A stretch of 64,000 nt of DNA from Rhizophlyctis rosea (Eukaryota > Chytridiomycota > Chytridiomycetes > Rhizophlyctidales > Rhizophlyctidaceae): the NCBI GenBank assembly GCA_027596075.1, contig JADGJC010000027.1, positions 159,919-223,918 on the forward strand, given 5' to 3'. Positions 10,098 to 21,759 of the stretch are shown one piece after another; position 1 is the stretch's first letter; each line of letters begins with the position of its first letter. The translations under genes were made by a program, and so were the position numbers. The notes under the pieces are model-generated. The model saw only the letters and a list, made by a program, of their open reading frames with translations, did no database searches and was not told where the DNA came from.

Positions 10098-11808
10098 TCA
10101 TACAAATGTGGTCTCTCCCACTGGTATAAACCCGCTCATGGCATCTAGAGGCGTTCCCGCCTTTACTTGACGAACTAGTGCTCCACCTTCGTTGAAGAAG
10201 CCCTGTGTGTCCAAATGGCGTCAGTTTGGTGGTGCTCGGCCAACAGAGTCCGGATGGAAGTGATGGGGTCTTACCTGCTCGTTCCACGCCCGCATCTCCT
10301 GCCCAGTATAAGGACCAAACAACTCCTCGCTCTCTTCGCCCCATTTGTATTCCCATAATGTATCTAGCGCGGACGTGGGTGCAGACCGTGAATCCGGAAC
10401 AGCGTCACCGGGTTGCCAGGAGTCATCTGTTGTTGAAAGTGAGGCATTAGATAAGAGCTGTGATCCTGATTGACAAAGGCCGCATACCCAGTAACTCCGC
10501 TCGCCGAAGATTCCGCACTATCTGCTCGTATGTTAGGGACTGGAAGTCTATGATATGCTTATTAGAGCAAGTAATCTAGAATTTGATATGGCGAGGGGGT
10601 CCTTACCGAATTGTCCGAGGCTCATGAGCTTATCTGATAAGGCGGTCAGTTGTTCGACCGCCTGCCGACGTTCCGCAGCGGCAGCTGCATCCTGCATGCC
10701 ATTGCTCATGAGTACTGAGATCTTTCCATGTCGCTCCCATACGCTTCCTACCTCCAAAGGCTCGTCCACCTCCATAGCCGCCGCCTTCTTCTTTTTCCAC
10801 TTATTTGCTAAAGAAGTGGTCTTTTTATTGCCGCCTAATCGTTTCATAGCCTAGAAGCAAGAGGTCATGAGCAAACACGTTGCCAGATGGAAACACAAAT
10901 CAATAAGGGTTTACCGCGAAGAGGGTCTCGCCCGGTTGCATGTACCGCAGAGCGTTCAGCCAAACTTGGTTCTCGTCTGACTCGTCATAACCACCTAGTG
11001 CGTCCAGAGCTCGTTCGCGAGCGAGTTGTCGTTCATGTGCATTTTTTGCCTGAGGGGTGGAGCATCAGCAAGGGATGTAGAGCAGCAAACAGTCTTTCAG
11101 TTGCGTTACCCTCTCAATATCTGATTTTGACACTCCCTGCAGCCAGTTATCGTGCATTTGGTGCTCGTCCTTCTTGCGGATGTAGTGGCCTGACTCGTCT
11201 ATGTTCCTGTGAATAGCAAGATAAATGGAAGTCCGCGATACTCAAAGGAAGTGTGCACGGTCAAGTCGGAAACTCACCCTTCCTCCATTTCTTCATCCAT
11301 GTTGAACGGCGTAATTTTCACCCCAGTTTCGTTATATTCCTCATCCTGGTCAAACTCTTGACCTTCGATCTCTTCCTTCGTCAGGAATTTCACGTCCCCC
11401 TTTTTGCGTTTTGGTTCCTCCGTGAACGAGTCGCCGAACATGTCGTCATCGTCGCCTTTGGCAGGTGCGTCTCCCTCGTCCTCCGTGTCTGATTCGCTGC
11501 CGTAACCGGCAAGGTTTACCGCGCCGCGCCGAGCCTTGGCTGGGTAGCGCATGTCAGTGTACACGTACATCAATGTGAGGCAAAAGACCAAGCGACTCAC
11601 CTGTCTCCAGGTCTTCGTTATCATCAACTTCCCTCCCAGCACCGCCCATAGCATCCTCGACATGAGCTCCACCAAACACCTCCGTTTCTGCCTGAATCCG
11701 TACGCGCTTCTTGGCCTTCTTTTCAGGTGCACCACCGGGGCCTAGTTTTGTGCCCGCCGGCTCGTCGTCCGCCCTACGTTTCCCTTTTCCTTTTGTGAAG
11801 TCCGCCAT
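10098..11808 (-). CDS. LIN1: CD2BP2 / Lin1 U5 snRNP GYF-domain protein, 420 aa
   Basis: Eight exons: 11808-11601, 11539-11278, 11206-11110, 11049-10915, 10850-10607, 10547-10488, 10426-10275 and 10202-10098; introns are 59-72 nt and phases agree. The protein starts with a basic nuclear-type segment, followed by an acidic region with 'Gly-Tyr-Gly-Ser-Glu-Ser-Asp'. A middle region contains 'Leu-Arg-Tyr-Met-Gln-Pro-Gly-Glu-Thr', and the carboxyl GYF domain has Trp-Glu-Tyr-Lys-Trp, Gly-Pro-Tyr, Met-x2-Trp and Gly-Phe-Phe. GYF binds proline-rich ligands; the family is the U5 snRNP 52K/Lin1 factor in spliceosome assembly. The GYF signature reads GFF instead of GYF, a common variant. It shares an upstream region with UTP18. 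Confidence 0.92.
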
Positions 11809-12204
11809 ATGTTCAGTGCTGTTGTGTCTGATAACGGATTCTGTTGCTGGAGCGTGGGAAACTGCCGGGTAGGGCAGACTGCCTATATGCGAGCAGATGG
11901 TTTGTGGAAAGCGTTTGCGCAGCCGGGTGGGGGTGACGGACGTTGGATGGGCCTCGGAACGCGAAGCTCCGAATCAACCACAAGAAGCCGGCTGCACTAT
12001 TGGCTCTACTGGCTCCAAAAATTTGGGGGCACTGCACGGAAATTGGAATGTAAACAATCCGTCAAAAAGAAATAACACCCACTCGCGGCTCTCAGTGCTC
12101 TGGGCCATTTTTGTGTTCTTCACCTGATTGCCCACCAACACTGTAATCTGCAACGTGGTGTCAAAGCTTTCACCCTCACTGAAGCCACATAAGGAGCAGC
12201 CACC
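11809..12204. promoter_or_regulatory. shared upstream region of LIN1 and UTP18
   Basis: 396 nt separate the start codons of two divergent genes, so this must contain both promoters and leaders. Both encode nuclear RNP assembly factors, which makes co-regulation plausible. No specific element could be assigned with confidence. Confidence 0.5.
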
Positions 12205-14409
12205 ATGCCCAACATAATGATAGACGTACCCAACCCGGACCTCAAGGGTCGAAAGCCCGCCAAAAAGCGGAAGGCTCCCGACACAGAACCCAACCCCGCA
12301 TCGACTTCCGTTCCAACTCCCTCCAATGCTGACACACCCGCCGCAAAGAAGAAGAAACGGCATAACAAGAAAAAGAACCAAAGTCCAGCCACACTACCCC
12401 TTCCTCGAAACCACACAATTCCAGAAGATAATGACCTTCACGCAGTAGAGAAAGACGAGGAGGAGTTAGCGTTGGAAGACGCTGTCTTTGGCGGGGGCGA
12501 GGAAAGGATACGTAAAGTTTTGGATCGAGCGGGAAGGGAATTTGAATGGAGCGGTGTAGGGAGGGAGGAGAAGGACGTTGCGGATGATTCGGATGGCGGG
12601 GAAGCCCTGTTTTCGATCGACAGGGATGGGGAGGGACGGGACGAGGAGAGCTCGGACGAGGGCGATGTAAGTCATCTATGGCATTCATAAATATGGCATT
12701 CGAACTCCTCACTGAGACGTCTCCTACTAGAATTCTGGATTCGTCATAGATACTTTTGGAGAACGGGACGGCAGGGAGGACTCGGATCACGAATCACTGG
12801 CGGAGGAGTCGCCCGAGAAGGCAGCGGCATGGGAGGACGAAGATGACGTTTCAGTGAACATAGCCGAAACAAACCGACTCAAAAAGCTCCGAAAGGACTA
12901 CTCAGAAAAGGTCGTGACCGGTCGGGACTACGAAGAGCGGCTCCGAACCCAGTATGTATCCAAAGTTACCCACACACCCAACCGGCCGCTCACATTCTTA
13001 CAACAGATTCCAAAAACTGCATCCCACTCCCGAATGGGCGACCAAGCGTTCGGAAGACGACGAGGCAATAGGAGGAGATTTGCTCAGCATCCTGCGGCGA
13101 ACGAAAAGTATCATCAAAAAGGGACGACATGCGGCGCTCAACCCAGATCGACTGGAAGTAGTTCGAGTGAAGGATGGGAACCAGATGGATTACTCGCAGG
13201 TAAACTCAAGCGATACCCATACGCACAGACCCCATACTGATTATCCCGCCCCAGGCCACAATACAATCCCTCGCTTTTCATCCTACTGCACCAGTCTTAA
13301 TGACCGCCGGCTATGATAAATCGCTTAAGCTGTTCCAGGTGCGTTGTCTCAACCTCTATCATTGCGCAAAGACAACAGCCATCTCACACAACCATATCCG
13401 CATCCCCCACCACAGATCGACGGCCGCGTAAACCCCAAAATCCAATCCCTCTACCTAAAAGACCTCCCAATCGGCCAAGCAACCTTCGCCGCCAACGGCT
13501 CCCAAATCTACATGTCGGGCAAACGCCCCTACTTCTACTCCTTCGACATCGAAAGCGGGAAAGTCGACCGGATAAATAACATCCGTGGGCGGGAGGAGAA
13601 TAATCTGGAGAAGATGGTTGCGTCGCCTTGTGGGCGTTATGTGGTTTTTGGTGGGCAGAACGGGAACATTATTGTTGTTTCGACGGTTAATAGGCAGTGG
13701 GTGGCTACATTGAAGATGAATGGGACGGTTAGGGCTTTGGATATTAGTCGGGATGGGAGGTTTTTGTTCGGGTTTAGTGGTGAGTAGTCGTTGTTATACT
13801 TCCTGCATTTCGTTGGGTTTTGTTTACTTGCCCTACTGACATATGGCTGGTTTGTTTACATTGTTTGTTTACACTAGATGGTGAGGTATATCAGTGGGAC
13901 ATGGACTCGCGAACGTGCGTGCACCGCTTCGCGGACGAAGGGTGCGTGGGTGCGAGGACGTTGGCAGTAGGAGACGGCTTCTTAGCCACTGGGTAAGTTC
14001 CGCGTCTTCGTGCATTTCGCACCCGTCGACACATTCCTCACTCACCTAACCCCTCCTACCCCCACACAGCTCATCCGCCGGCATCGTAAACCTCTACACA
14101 ACCACCCAAGCCCTCTCCTCCCCAACCCCAACACCCACAAAAGCCATAGCGAATCTCACGACGGCCATCAGCAACCTAACCTTCTCGCCCGACTCGCAGA
14201 TCCTTGCGCTCGCTTCGCGCACGAAGAAGGACGCGCTACGGCTGTTCCATACGCCGAGCGGGCGGGTGTTTAAGAATTGGCCTACAGGGCAGACGCCGTT
14301 GGGGTATGTGAATGGGGTGGCGTTTTCGCCGGGTGGGGGCTATGTGGGGATTGGGAATGATAAGGGGAAGGTGTTGTTGTATAGGTTGAATGCTTATGAG
14401 GCGTTTTGA
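12205..14409 (+). CDS. UTP18: U3 snoRNA-associated WD40 protein UTP18, 592 aa
   Basis: Seven exons: 12205-12666, 12731-12951, 13007-13199, 13255-13338, 13416-13779, 13878-13992 and 14070-14409, with introns of 55-98 nt and matching phases. A basic then acidic amino third is followed by 'Arg-Leu-Arg-x-Gln-Phe-x-Lys-Leu-His-Pro-x-Pro-x-Trp-Ala', typical of Utp18. The WD40 repeats follow: 'Ser-Leu-Ala-Phe-His-Pro', 'Ala-Gly-Tyr-Asp-Lys-Ser-Leu-Lys-Leu-Phe', 'Val-Tyr-Gln-Trp-Asp' and 'Val-Asn-Gly-Val-Ala-Phe-Ser-Pro'. Utp18 is part of the small-subunit processome in the nucleolus, needed for 18S rRNA maturation. The start at 12205 has a good context (CCACCATG). Confidence 0.92.
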
Positions 14410-15239
14410 GATGGGCGTGGGGGTCGGACTAGGGGTTGGGGCGCAACGTTGACCTCAATCAGATACAGGAATATACACCATGTTCGCCACAAAACCTGTT
14501 TTGCACCGCGCACGCTTTACAAACGTTAAAACTGTCAAAACAAATCATCAATACGAACCGTAATGTCAGCAGGTCCTTTCAGATCCATCCCGCTTATGAC
14601 TGTTCTTTGCCATTCATTCGCATAGTCAGAGTAGTCAGTTTCGGGCCCGATGAATGGCAAAGCATCAGGCGGCTTTTAAACAAGGGCCAGAAGACAGAGT
14701 CAACAAACAGGAAAATTGCATACATCCTTTTGGCTTGCTATTTCTGAACTCGATGGTTTTGTTCTAACTAATCGGCTTTTCTCGAACGTTCCGATTATGG
14801 TGCTGTGCAAATGAATAAATCTTCGGACCTTCTGGAGAGAAAGTCGGGAAGGCCGGAAATCCCTGACCGTAGGCCGGGACTTGAGCACTCATTTTACGAC
14901 GTTGGTGTCCACAAATATTCAATAGCTCATTGTGGAGGCCTGCCAGACAGAAACCATCATGGTTTGTTGAATGAGGCACGCTTGAACCATTTTTGGTAGA
15001 GTTGAAGCTTTCGGACACTGGGTGGCCTTCCGAATCCACCCAGCAAAAACGAATAGTGATGCTACGGCGGTGGAACAAGTGCTGTAGAGGCCCTGTCAAC
15101 GACAATGTTGGCAGCCTGGCGCTGCGTGCATCACCCTCCAGCATTGCAGCTCGAGCAATGTGCGGAGAACTGCCGGCAGCCCTGCTGCCACTCAATCTTC
15201 ATTCTGCCGCCACTCTCCCCTCGCTGTAACAATATTGTG
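14410..15239. other. intergenic, no supportable gene
   Basis: 3' flank of UTP18 and the beginning of a 7.3-kb gene-poor tract. A minus-strand frame of 143 codons (14764-15195) lies just downstream of the integrase-like debris in the same orientation and may belong to it, but carries no motif I recognise. Confidence 0.4.
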
Positions 15240-15610
15240 GATTCAGCAAGTTGTATGGATTGGATGCATTACATTCACAAGCAGCGCTGCAGTCCTATAT
15301 GTTGCAGCATCTCCCATAGGTGCCCTTTGCAGCGATGCAGCCGGGTCGGATTGATGCGAGTCGTAGCGCGCCTTGCGGTCAAGAGCAGCTTGGTGTAGTC
15401 GGGAGGCGACAACTTTGCGAGCTGCAACCAGATCGCGTAACATGGGTAGGCGATGGACTTTGGCATCGAAGTCGAGTTGGGGTTGGTCTTCGGCGGTAAG
15501 TTCCCATTGGGCGGCGCTCTCGGCAGCTATACATGTGACTACAGGCCAACGATGGGAGAGGGTGATGGTGCATTGCCGGCAATGTTCAAAAACTGTTTGC
15601 AGCGACCGCT
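15240..15610 (-). mobile_element. Ty3/gypsy-like integrase carboxyl fragment (degenerate)
   Basis: Read on the minus strand, the frame gives 'Leu-Thr-Ala-Glu-Asp-Gln-Pro-Gln-Leu', then 'Leu-Arg-Asp-Leu-Val-Ala-Ala-Arg-Lys-Val-Val-Ala', then 'Gln-Ala-Ala-Leu-Asp-Arg-Lys-Ala-Arg-Tyr-Asp'. The helix with Ala-Arg-x-x-Ala and the 'Lys-Ala-Arg-Tyr-Asp' end resembles the linker after the integrase core of Ty3/gypsy elements. There is no complete integrase, reverse transcriptase or LTR around it, so it is a fragment. A short piece at 15860-16070 (minus) with 'Tyr-Gln-Gly-Trp-Val-Tyr-Met-Asp-His-Ile' might be more of the same element. Confidence 0.45.
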
Positions 15611-18600
15611 GGTTTCCAGACGCGGAATGCTACAGCCTCGAATCGAAGGCGCTGAGGAGGCTGCTCAATGTGTGACTGACTATGACAAAAAACTGGATAC
15701 ATATAGCTACGGCTGACTTACTTGTTTGAAATATGAGATTCGTTTCCTTCGCGCAAATGGTGTACAGCGTTCCGAAAAGCTTTGGGCTCTAACTGTTCAT
15801 TCCTTTACTGCAGGCGAATGTACATTCCGGTGTCGACATCGCGCTTTTTCATGGAACGCCTTGCAGTTTGTAGCTACCGTCATCCCCTTCAATTCCCTTC
15901 CAACAATACGGAGGAATATGATTCGGCTGTTTACGAGACTGAAAATGCATGCTGGGGCTGGTGCTCTTGATTTGATTGCAGTTTGTGTTTCTTCAGTCGT
16001 GGCAAAATGTTCGATGTGGTCCATGTAGACCCATCCTTGATATCGGACCGTATAGAGGAGTCTGGCGGTTGATCTTTGCTGCTGTTGCTGTTGGACCTGA
16101 TTGCAACGCCCCTTGCGACAGATGTTGATGGGCATACTCTCACCCTCGGAACAACTACACGTCATCGCTGAGAACTGCCGATGTGATGTGTCGAGAGTTG
16201 TTCAGTTCCAATGCTCTTCCTGCTCCGTCTTTCAACATTTTCTGCCGCAATGCAGCTGGTGATTGAAATGTGATGAAGATTTGCTACCACGATCAGCCAG
16301 GCATGTCGAAGTGACTTCCGTCTCAAGTTTAGCTCGTGATAATTCCACTGTATTACCGTGTATGATTGCAGCCGCTACCCGCTCCCATGTCTTCGCAGAG
16401 TGAGGAGCCCGGAAAATTTCCAGTTGAACTTCATCCACGAAAGATATTCCCCTCATCAATTGCTATGCTGACTGTGGGACGAGATCCCAAAATCGCTGGT
16501 TGTAAGTCCGTAACATCGAACTACAAGCTTGATTAAGTAGTCAAGGAATAAATGATGACACGTTCCGAGAGCAGTGATCAAAGCTGACGAGCAGGCAGAG
16601 CTAGCGCTGCCCATGGTATGGCAAATTTGTTGGGCGATGAAGTAGACTTATCAGTGGGACCAAGTGCGATGGGCGGGCGAGCTATAGACCACTATCAGGT
16701 TGAGTTAGCGGAGACCATACCATCCTCAGAGCGATCCATTCAAAACTCCGTACCTTGATTGTGCAGATGAGGTGGAATCATTCGGGACGCTTCCCTTTTG
16801 ATGGACGCTTCTAGCAGTACACGTATGAATGATTACAGCGTTTTGCAAACATACCGTGCGCAGAGGAGTCACATACACCATTGATCTTTGCTCCAGGCTG
16901 TGAGAGCAGAAAAGGACGAAGCAGACACATATCCTTTGTTCCCTACTTGTCCCAGCGAGTATCAAGTTTTAGTTGTACGGGGTGTGCCCAGAACGCAGCA
17001 CACCAGGATGGAGTGGGCGGTGTGAACTGACGCGACGTTTAAGGGTCCTTCACAAAAAGGGGTGCCACATTCACAGTGGCGGAGCAGCTATTGGGATATT
17101 TTACCAGCCACATGATTGGGGTTGGAGTGGACATCCCTGCTATTGGGGCTATGAGCTATCGGTCACGTGTTTATTGATTAGTCACTGATTGGTCAGCTAG
17201 GGAGGGGCTCCACTGATCCCGCTAATCACCTGTGGACTCTGGACTAATGGAGCAACCATTCATCATGCAATCTCACCGAGTATGCCAGATCATACAAGAC
17301 AAAATGTGGAACAAACGATGATTGCTGTGAATGAATATATCCCCGAGACTGATATTGAGCCGAGTCTGAGGGGATCTTGGCATGGACAGAGTAGCAAGCA
17401 AGCGATCCAGAACTTCAATGCAACAGGGGCGAGGCCGACTCGCAGAGGGAACTGCACATGAGTGAACGACATATAAACAGTCTGATGACATCACGCTTCA
17501 TTCACAAAACTTACATGAGTGCAAAATCTTTGCCCAGGAGGTAGCTATCGATCGAGAACATTGATGCCGGACTTGCTCTGTCAGTGATCGGACAGGACAA
17601 TCAGAATGAGAACTGACTTCATACACTGCCACGAATTGAGATGTCTCTATAGACCTGATTCAAGCGTCCGCATTCTCCGAAATATAGCAGCTTTGGGTGC
17701 CCGCAGTGTGAAGGCAAAATGTTTCACCGCAGAATCATCGTATCGAGACTCACGATAGTTTTGTTTCAACAGTAGGGATTTGTCGGGTGATCTGCGAAGA
17801 TTCACAAGCGACCGTATCAATTGTGCATCAGCCACGCCCTTGGTGTTGGTGCCAAAAAGGGTGCAAAGCCATTGATGCATGCAGATTCGGAGTAGGTCAC
17901 GGCCATGGCGCAAGCGTATTGCAAACTTGCTGCGGTAGGAATTGGTTCTTCATTGATGCCGCGCCGAGGTGTGCATCCATTCAGATGAAAACGCTAAACT
18001 CATCAATTTGGATGGATTTCTGAAGCTAATGCCTTTTGGACTGCCTACCTGCACAGAAGTCTTGCAGTCCGCATGACTGACGCCGATACGTAGGCTTTCA
18101 ATACGATTGGTAGGAGCAATGCCTCGCCCTTCAGCCAACTTCGACGGTGTTTCGATGCTCATGTCCTCCACCAATCAAGTATAGGTGATATTGATGTTAG
18201 ACGGAAATCCCCGCCCGATATTTCCCATACTAATTTTCCCCGCCGTTTTTGACATCCCATTTTTCTGGTTGTGCCATGAGACCCCTTCCATTCCATCCAC
18301 AGCCCCCATCTAAACCCCGCCCGGAATCAAAAAGCAATAGCAAATTCCAACTTGAACGCATCCGACCACCCCGTTGCAACTCCCAGGGTTGCAACTCTCC
18401 ACTTCCATCATCAAAAATTGCGATGCTCAGTTCCGGAGTTTGGTCGCGTCCATTATTTGATCAGCCCCCTAGGAATTTCCAAAACAGTGCCATGAGCCAC
18501 AATAGCATCGAGTTCAAGTGTTGCTGAATGTTTGATAATGCTGATCCTTTCGTTTGAGCTGAACGGATTGGTGGAAGCCGTCTGGAAGGGCCATAGGGTA

Positions 18601-19140
18601 AGACGGCCAAGCTGCCCAAAATCATCTCGTTGAGCAGATTATGGCAATGTCGATGGTGGTTCGGCCAAGTATTCTCAAGACTGACCTTCACGGCCGCGTC
18701 TACAGAATGAAAGCTTCAACTGAAGCTCTGATAGCTTACCGATGCGTGGAACAATAGTGCAAAAATTTGGCCGTACCGGTGCAGTAGCAATGCAGGAATA
18801 GAACATGAAGCACAATGCAAGTGCGATTGGACGGATATTGCGCGTTTCTGTTCCGGAATTTGTTTGCGACGTGTCGTAAAAGCCAGAACGGAGGTGAACC
18901 AACTTCTTGGCAGCGGTTGTTAACGCCTCTCAAGGGGCTGAAGCAGGCTCGGGATGGGTGCTGTAGCGGAGCGTTGCAGGGTGATGCAGTGAACGCTGAT
19001 TGAACACGGATATGAAGTGTTTCATGAAGTGCAGCTCAAGCAACCCTGCGGGCCGCTTCCCAACCGTTGTGCTTACTGAAGTGCTGGACTCAAGGGAAGC
19101 ACATCAATCGCGTCACCGACGTTGCTGACGGAAAATCTCC
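15611..19140. other. gene-poor tract, short broken frames only
   Basis: Only frames under about 125 codons, with many stops. Minus-strand blocks near 16230-16460 and 17650-18170 look protein-like over 50-75 residues (for example 'Ser-Ala-Lys-Thr-Trp-Glu-Arg-Val-Ala-Ala') and have occasional GT-AG flanks, but do not join into a gene. Probably old transposon remains; family not identified. Confidence 0.4.
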
Positions 19141-19143
19141 TTT

Positions 19144-19420
19144 CTAATGGGTGGTTTCGCGAGGCTGGTCACACCTTTGCCGAAACCTGGTTGGCAGCGC
19201 TGGAGGGAATTTCGAGATCGAAAGCGCGACAAACCGGACGGTGGGAGGTAACATCGTAATATTAGCCAAGGCCAACATCACAGCGATGGTGGCACCACAA
19301 ACACCTTCCAGTACAAGTATTGGCTGTTTAAACCCCATTGACTCCAGGACACACACCTGGAACCAAAGCGCCTTGCGATATGCTGAGATTCTCATGACGC
19401 GTCATCCTTGCTCTAATTGG
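19144..19420 (-). mobile_element. possible Ty1/copia-like RNase H fragment (weak)
   Basis: A minus-strand frame reads 'Tyr-Arg-Lys-Ala-Leu-Trp-Phe-Gln-Val-Cys-Val-Leu-Glu-Ser-Met-Gly-Phe-Lys-Gln-Pro', followed later by 'Leu-Ala-Asn-Ile' and 'Pro-Pro-Thr-Val-Arg'. The order (Lys-x-Leu-Trp, Leu-x5-Gly-Phe-x-Gln-Pro, Ala-Leu-Ala-Asn, Pro-x-x-Arg) parallels the end of copia polyproteins, but the catalytic Asp-Asn is not present. No LTR was seen. Treat as a hint only. Confidence 0.25.
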
Positions 19421-20440
19421 TTGGACACTAGTATGGACATTTTGACTATTCTGTGGTCGACCGTATGTGATATAACATGACCGCTTGAGCCCCTGCAAAA
19501 AGGATGCACGTTAGATGTTTACATAAGCAACTACAAGTGCCTGTAATGTGTAGATGACATTCGCGTACATATCTACATTTATGATTGTGGCAAAATAGTT
19601 TGACACTTACTGCGTATGCTATCGCGACCCTTCAGTGGGGAAACGCGAGGCACAGGTCCATTCCATACTTCAGATGCACTCCAAGGAGACATATCTTGAG
19701 CAACAAGCGGGCGACGGAGTGGACGAAAAGCAGGCAAGTAAGACAGATGAATGTTGTATTGGCGATCCAAAGAGAGTGGTTGGCTAAAGGATCGTACAAT
19801 GTCCTCATCAGGTAACACAAGTAATAAGTAATAGCCCAAAGTAACAGCACAGCAAGCAATCAAAGATTGGTCAATTGTCAAAGATTGGACCCTTCGAAAT
19901 CCTGACCGGGACCCTGACAAGCCACATCTTAATGAATCATGATGCGTACAGGGTTCCAGTGGACTCATGAATGGCTCGATCCAATATTTAGAGAAAAGTT
20001 GGCCCCCTGGATCCAGTGAACCATCCGTGAGTCGGGTGGGACCCCTGTAATTCCACCAGCCACATCCCACGACGCGGATCATCAATCACAACACAACAGA
20101 AAAGGACCTGACACAATCCAAATCCATCTCTCCCCAGCGAGTAACAAAGTTCGTGCTGTGCGTGATGCTTCATAGGTTTGGTGTGCATGATCCCGTTGTA
20201 GCGTACTGGGCAACGCTCGACGAAGCAACCTATGGTGGGTTGCTGAGGGCGGAAGAAGGGAGGTGTGCGAACGTACAAGCGACCAGGGGGAGAGCACCAA
20301 ACACTAGTTGCAGATACCGTATCACACCACTTGGTTCAGAGTTCCTTTTCCTCCTCACGGCTTGGTGATTACCCTCTTGGCGATACCTACACACCCGGTT
20401 GGCATCCGCTCGCAGCTGTTGATCGCTGCGTTCGGGTCTA
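19421..20440. other. no gene seen
   Basis: Broken frames on both strands; the longest (minus, 19579-20085, 168 codons) has no recognisable motif. It lies upstream of the possible copia fragment in the same orientation and may be part of the same remnant. Confidence 0.35.
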
Positions 20441-20452
20441 TATGCCACCTTC

Positions 20453-21200
20453 CGGTGTGCTGCATGCGAACCACATTTTTGCCTCGAAGCGCAAAAATGT
20501 GCGAAGCATGTGTTCGGGTTATTGCTGTTTGGCGGATCCACACATCAAGGCACTTCCATACGTTGTCTTTGGTCTTCGACGTATGGATTTGCCACCTGAT
20601 GTGCTGCTTGCGGACACATTCTGCCTCGAAGTGCAGGGTGTGGGAGTAAGTGTTCGGGTCTCGCTGTCTTGTCATCAATCACCGTGGGGATGGGATCCTG
20701 GCCACTCGCTATCCGTCCATCCTATCACCAATGAAGCTGGCACACGCATACCCCAACCTCCATACATTGTATGAGCAGGTGAACTGGGAGTGTGTACAAG
20801 TTAAGGCGAACTGGCTCCTTCACTGGAGTACTCCGCGGGACCTTGTATTTATGTGTTTACTGAGGTGGCAACAACGAAAACGTCCTGAAGTAATCACTCA
20901 CACATCCGTCCTCAAAAATCTGTAACCTGGGACATAGCGGTGTGATACTTGCGCACATCTCTCTAAGTCTGATATGCGCTGGTGTGCGGGTAACCTCTTC
21001 GGGGCAAGTGTGCTATATCATCTGTCAACACTCACACATCGCGACATTTCATACACAAAATTTGGTCAACCGTGTATGGGAGCTGTCATTTGGTGTGCTG
21101 CCTGCGACTGCATTGCCTCTAAGCTGCAATGTTTAGCAAGTGTTCGGGTGGGGTGACACTTACACATCTTCCTTTGATGTGCTGCGAGCGAACACACCGT
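20453..21200 (+). repeat. diverged repeat family, at least four copies
   Basis: Copies at 20453-20519, 20598-20659, 21092-21149 and a partial one at 21176-21200. Each begins with g(g/a)tgtgctgc, then 'tgcg' and an 'aca/tgca' block, with 'tgcctc(g/t)aag' in the middle, and the three full copies end with 'agtgttcgggt' or 'catgtgttcgggt'. A partial end also occurs at about 20425-20437 (ctgcgttcgggt). Units are about 60-67 nt, irregularly spaced, and not coding. Confidence 0.65.
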
Positions 21201-21759
21201 CAAAAGGCGGTAGTGAGACCTTGGTTTCGAGTGTTTTCTCGTCGTGTGCGTAAACTTATTGTGCTTTATGACTTCCACACATCCGGTATCCGCGGTACCA
21301 AACGGGTGTGCAACAAGTATACTTGTGAACGGTCGTCACCATTTGAGAATGCCAATGCGTTGGCTGTTCTCCCTGTTTTTAATGTCGCTATGCCAGTCAC
21401 AAGCCTGGGGTTTCCGGTGAACTCGACAAATTCCTTTTCATAGGATGTCGAGGGAGGATTCAGACAGAGTGAAAACAGGTTATCAAATATAGTAATATAA
21501 TCAATATAACAGTTTTCATAAACTTGAGAGTACTGTCACTCTATAATTATCCACGGCGGAGTTAGCGGCAAACATGTCACAACATTCACTTTTAAAACAA
21601 TGCACCACACACGAAAGAAAAGATATCATCTCAACTCTCAAGAAGGAGAATACTAATAATACATTGCATACACAAAGCAAAAGAAAAAGCATTTGACATA
21701 AAAAAAGCGATGCCCACAGAGACCGCAACGCAGTTCATCCCACCCCACCCAACGACCGC
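21201..21759. other. intergenic 3' flank of the O-GlcNAc transferase gene
   Basis: AT-rich tail after the repeat cluster, with A-rich and T-rich runs near 21480-21700. No gene seen; the carboxyl end of the neighbouring transferase cannot be placed precisely because of the assembly gap. Confidence 0.4.

Noticed and set aside
10466..10487. 22-nt intron in LIN1
   Set aside because: Too short; the acceptor at 10427 gives a normal 61-nt intron with the same phase and a better protein.
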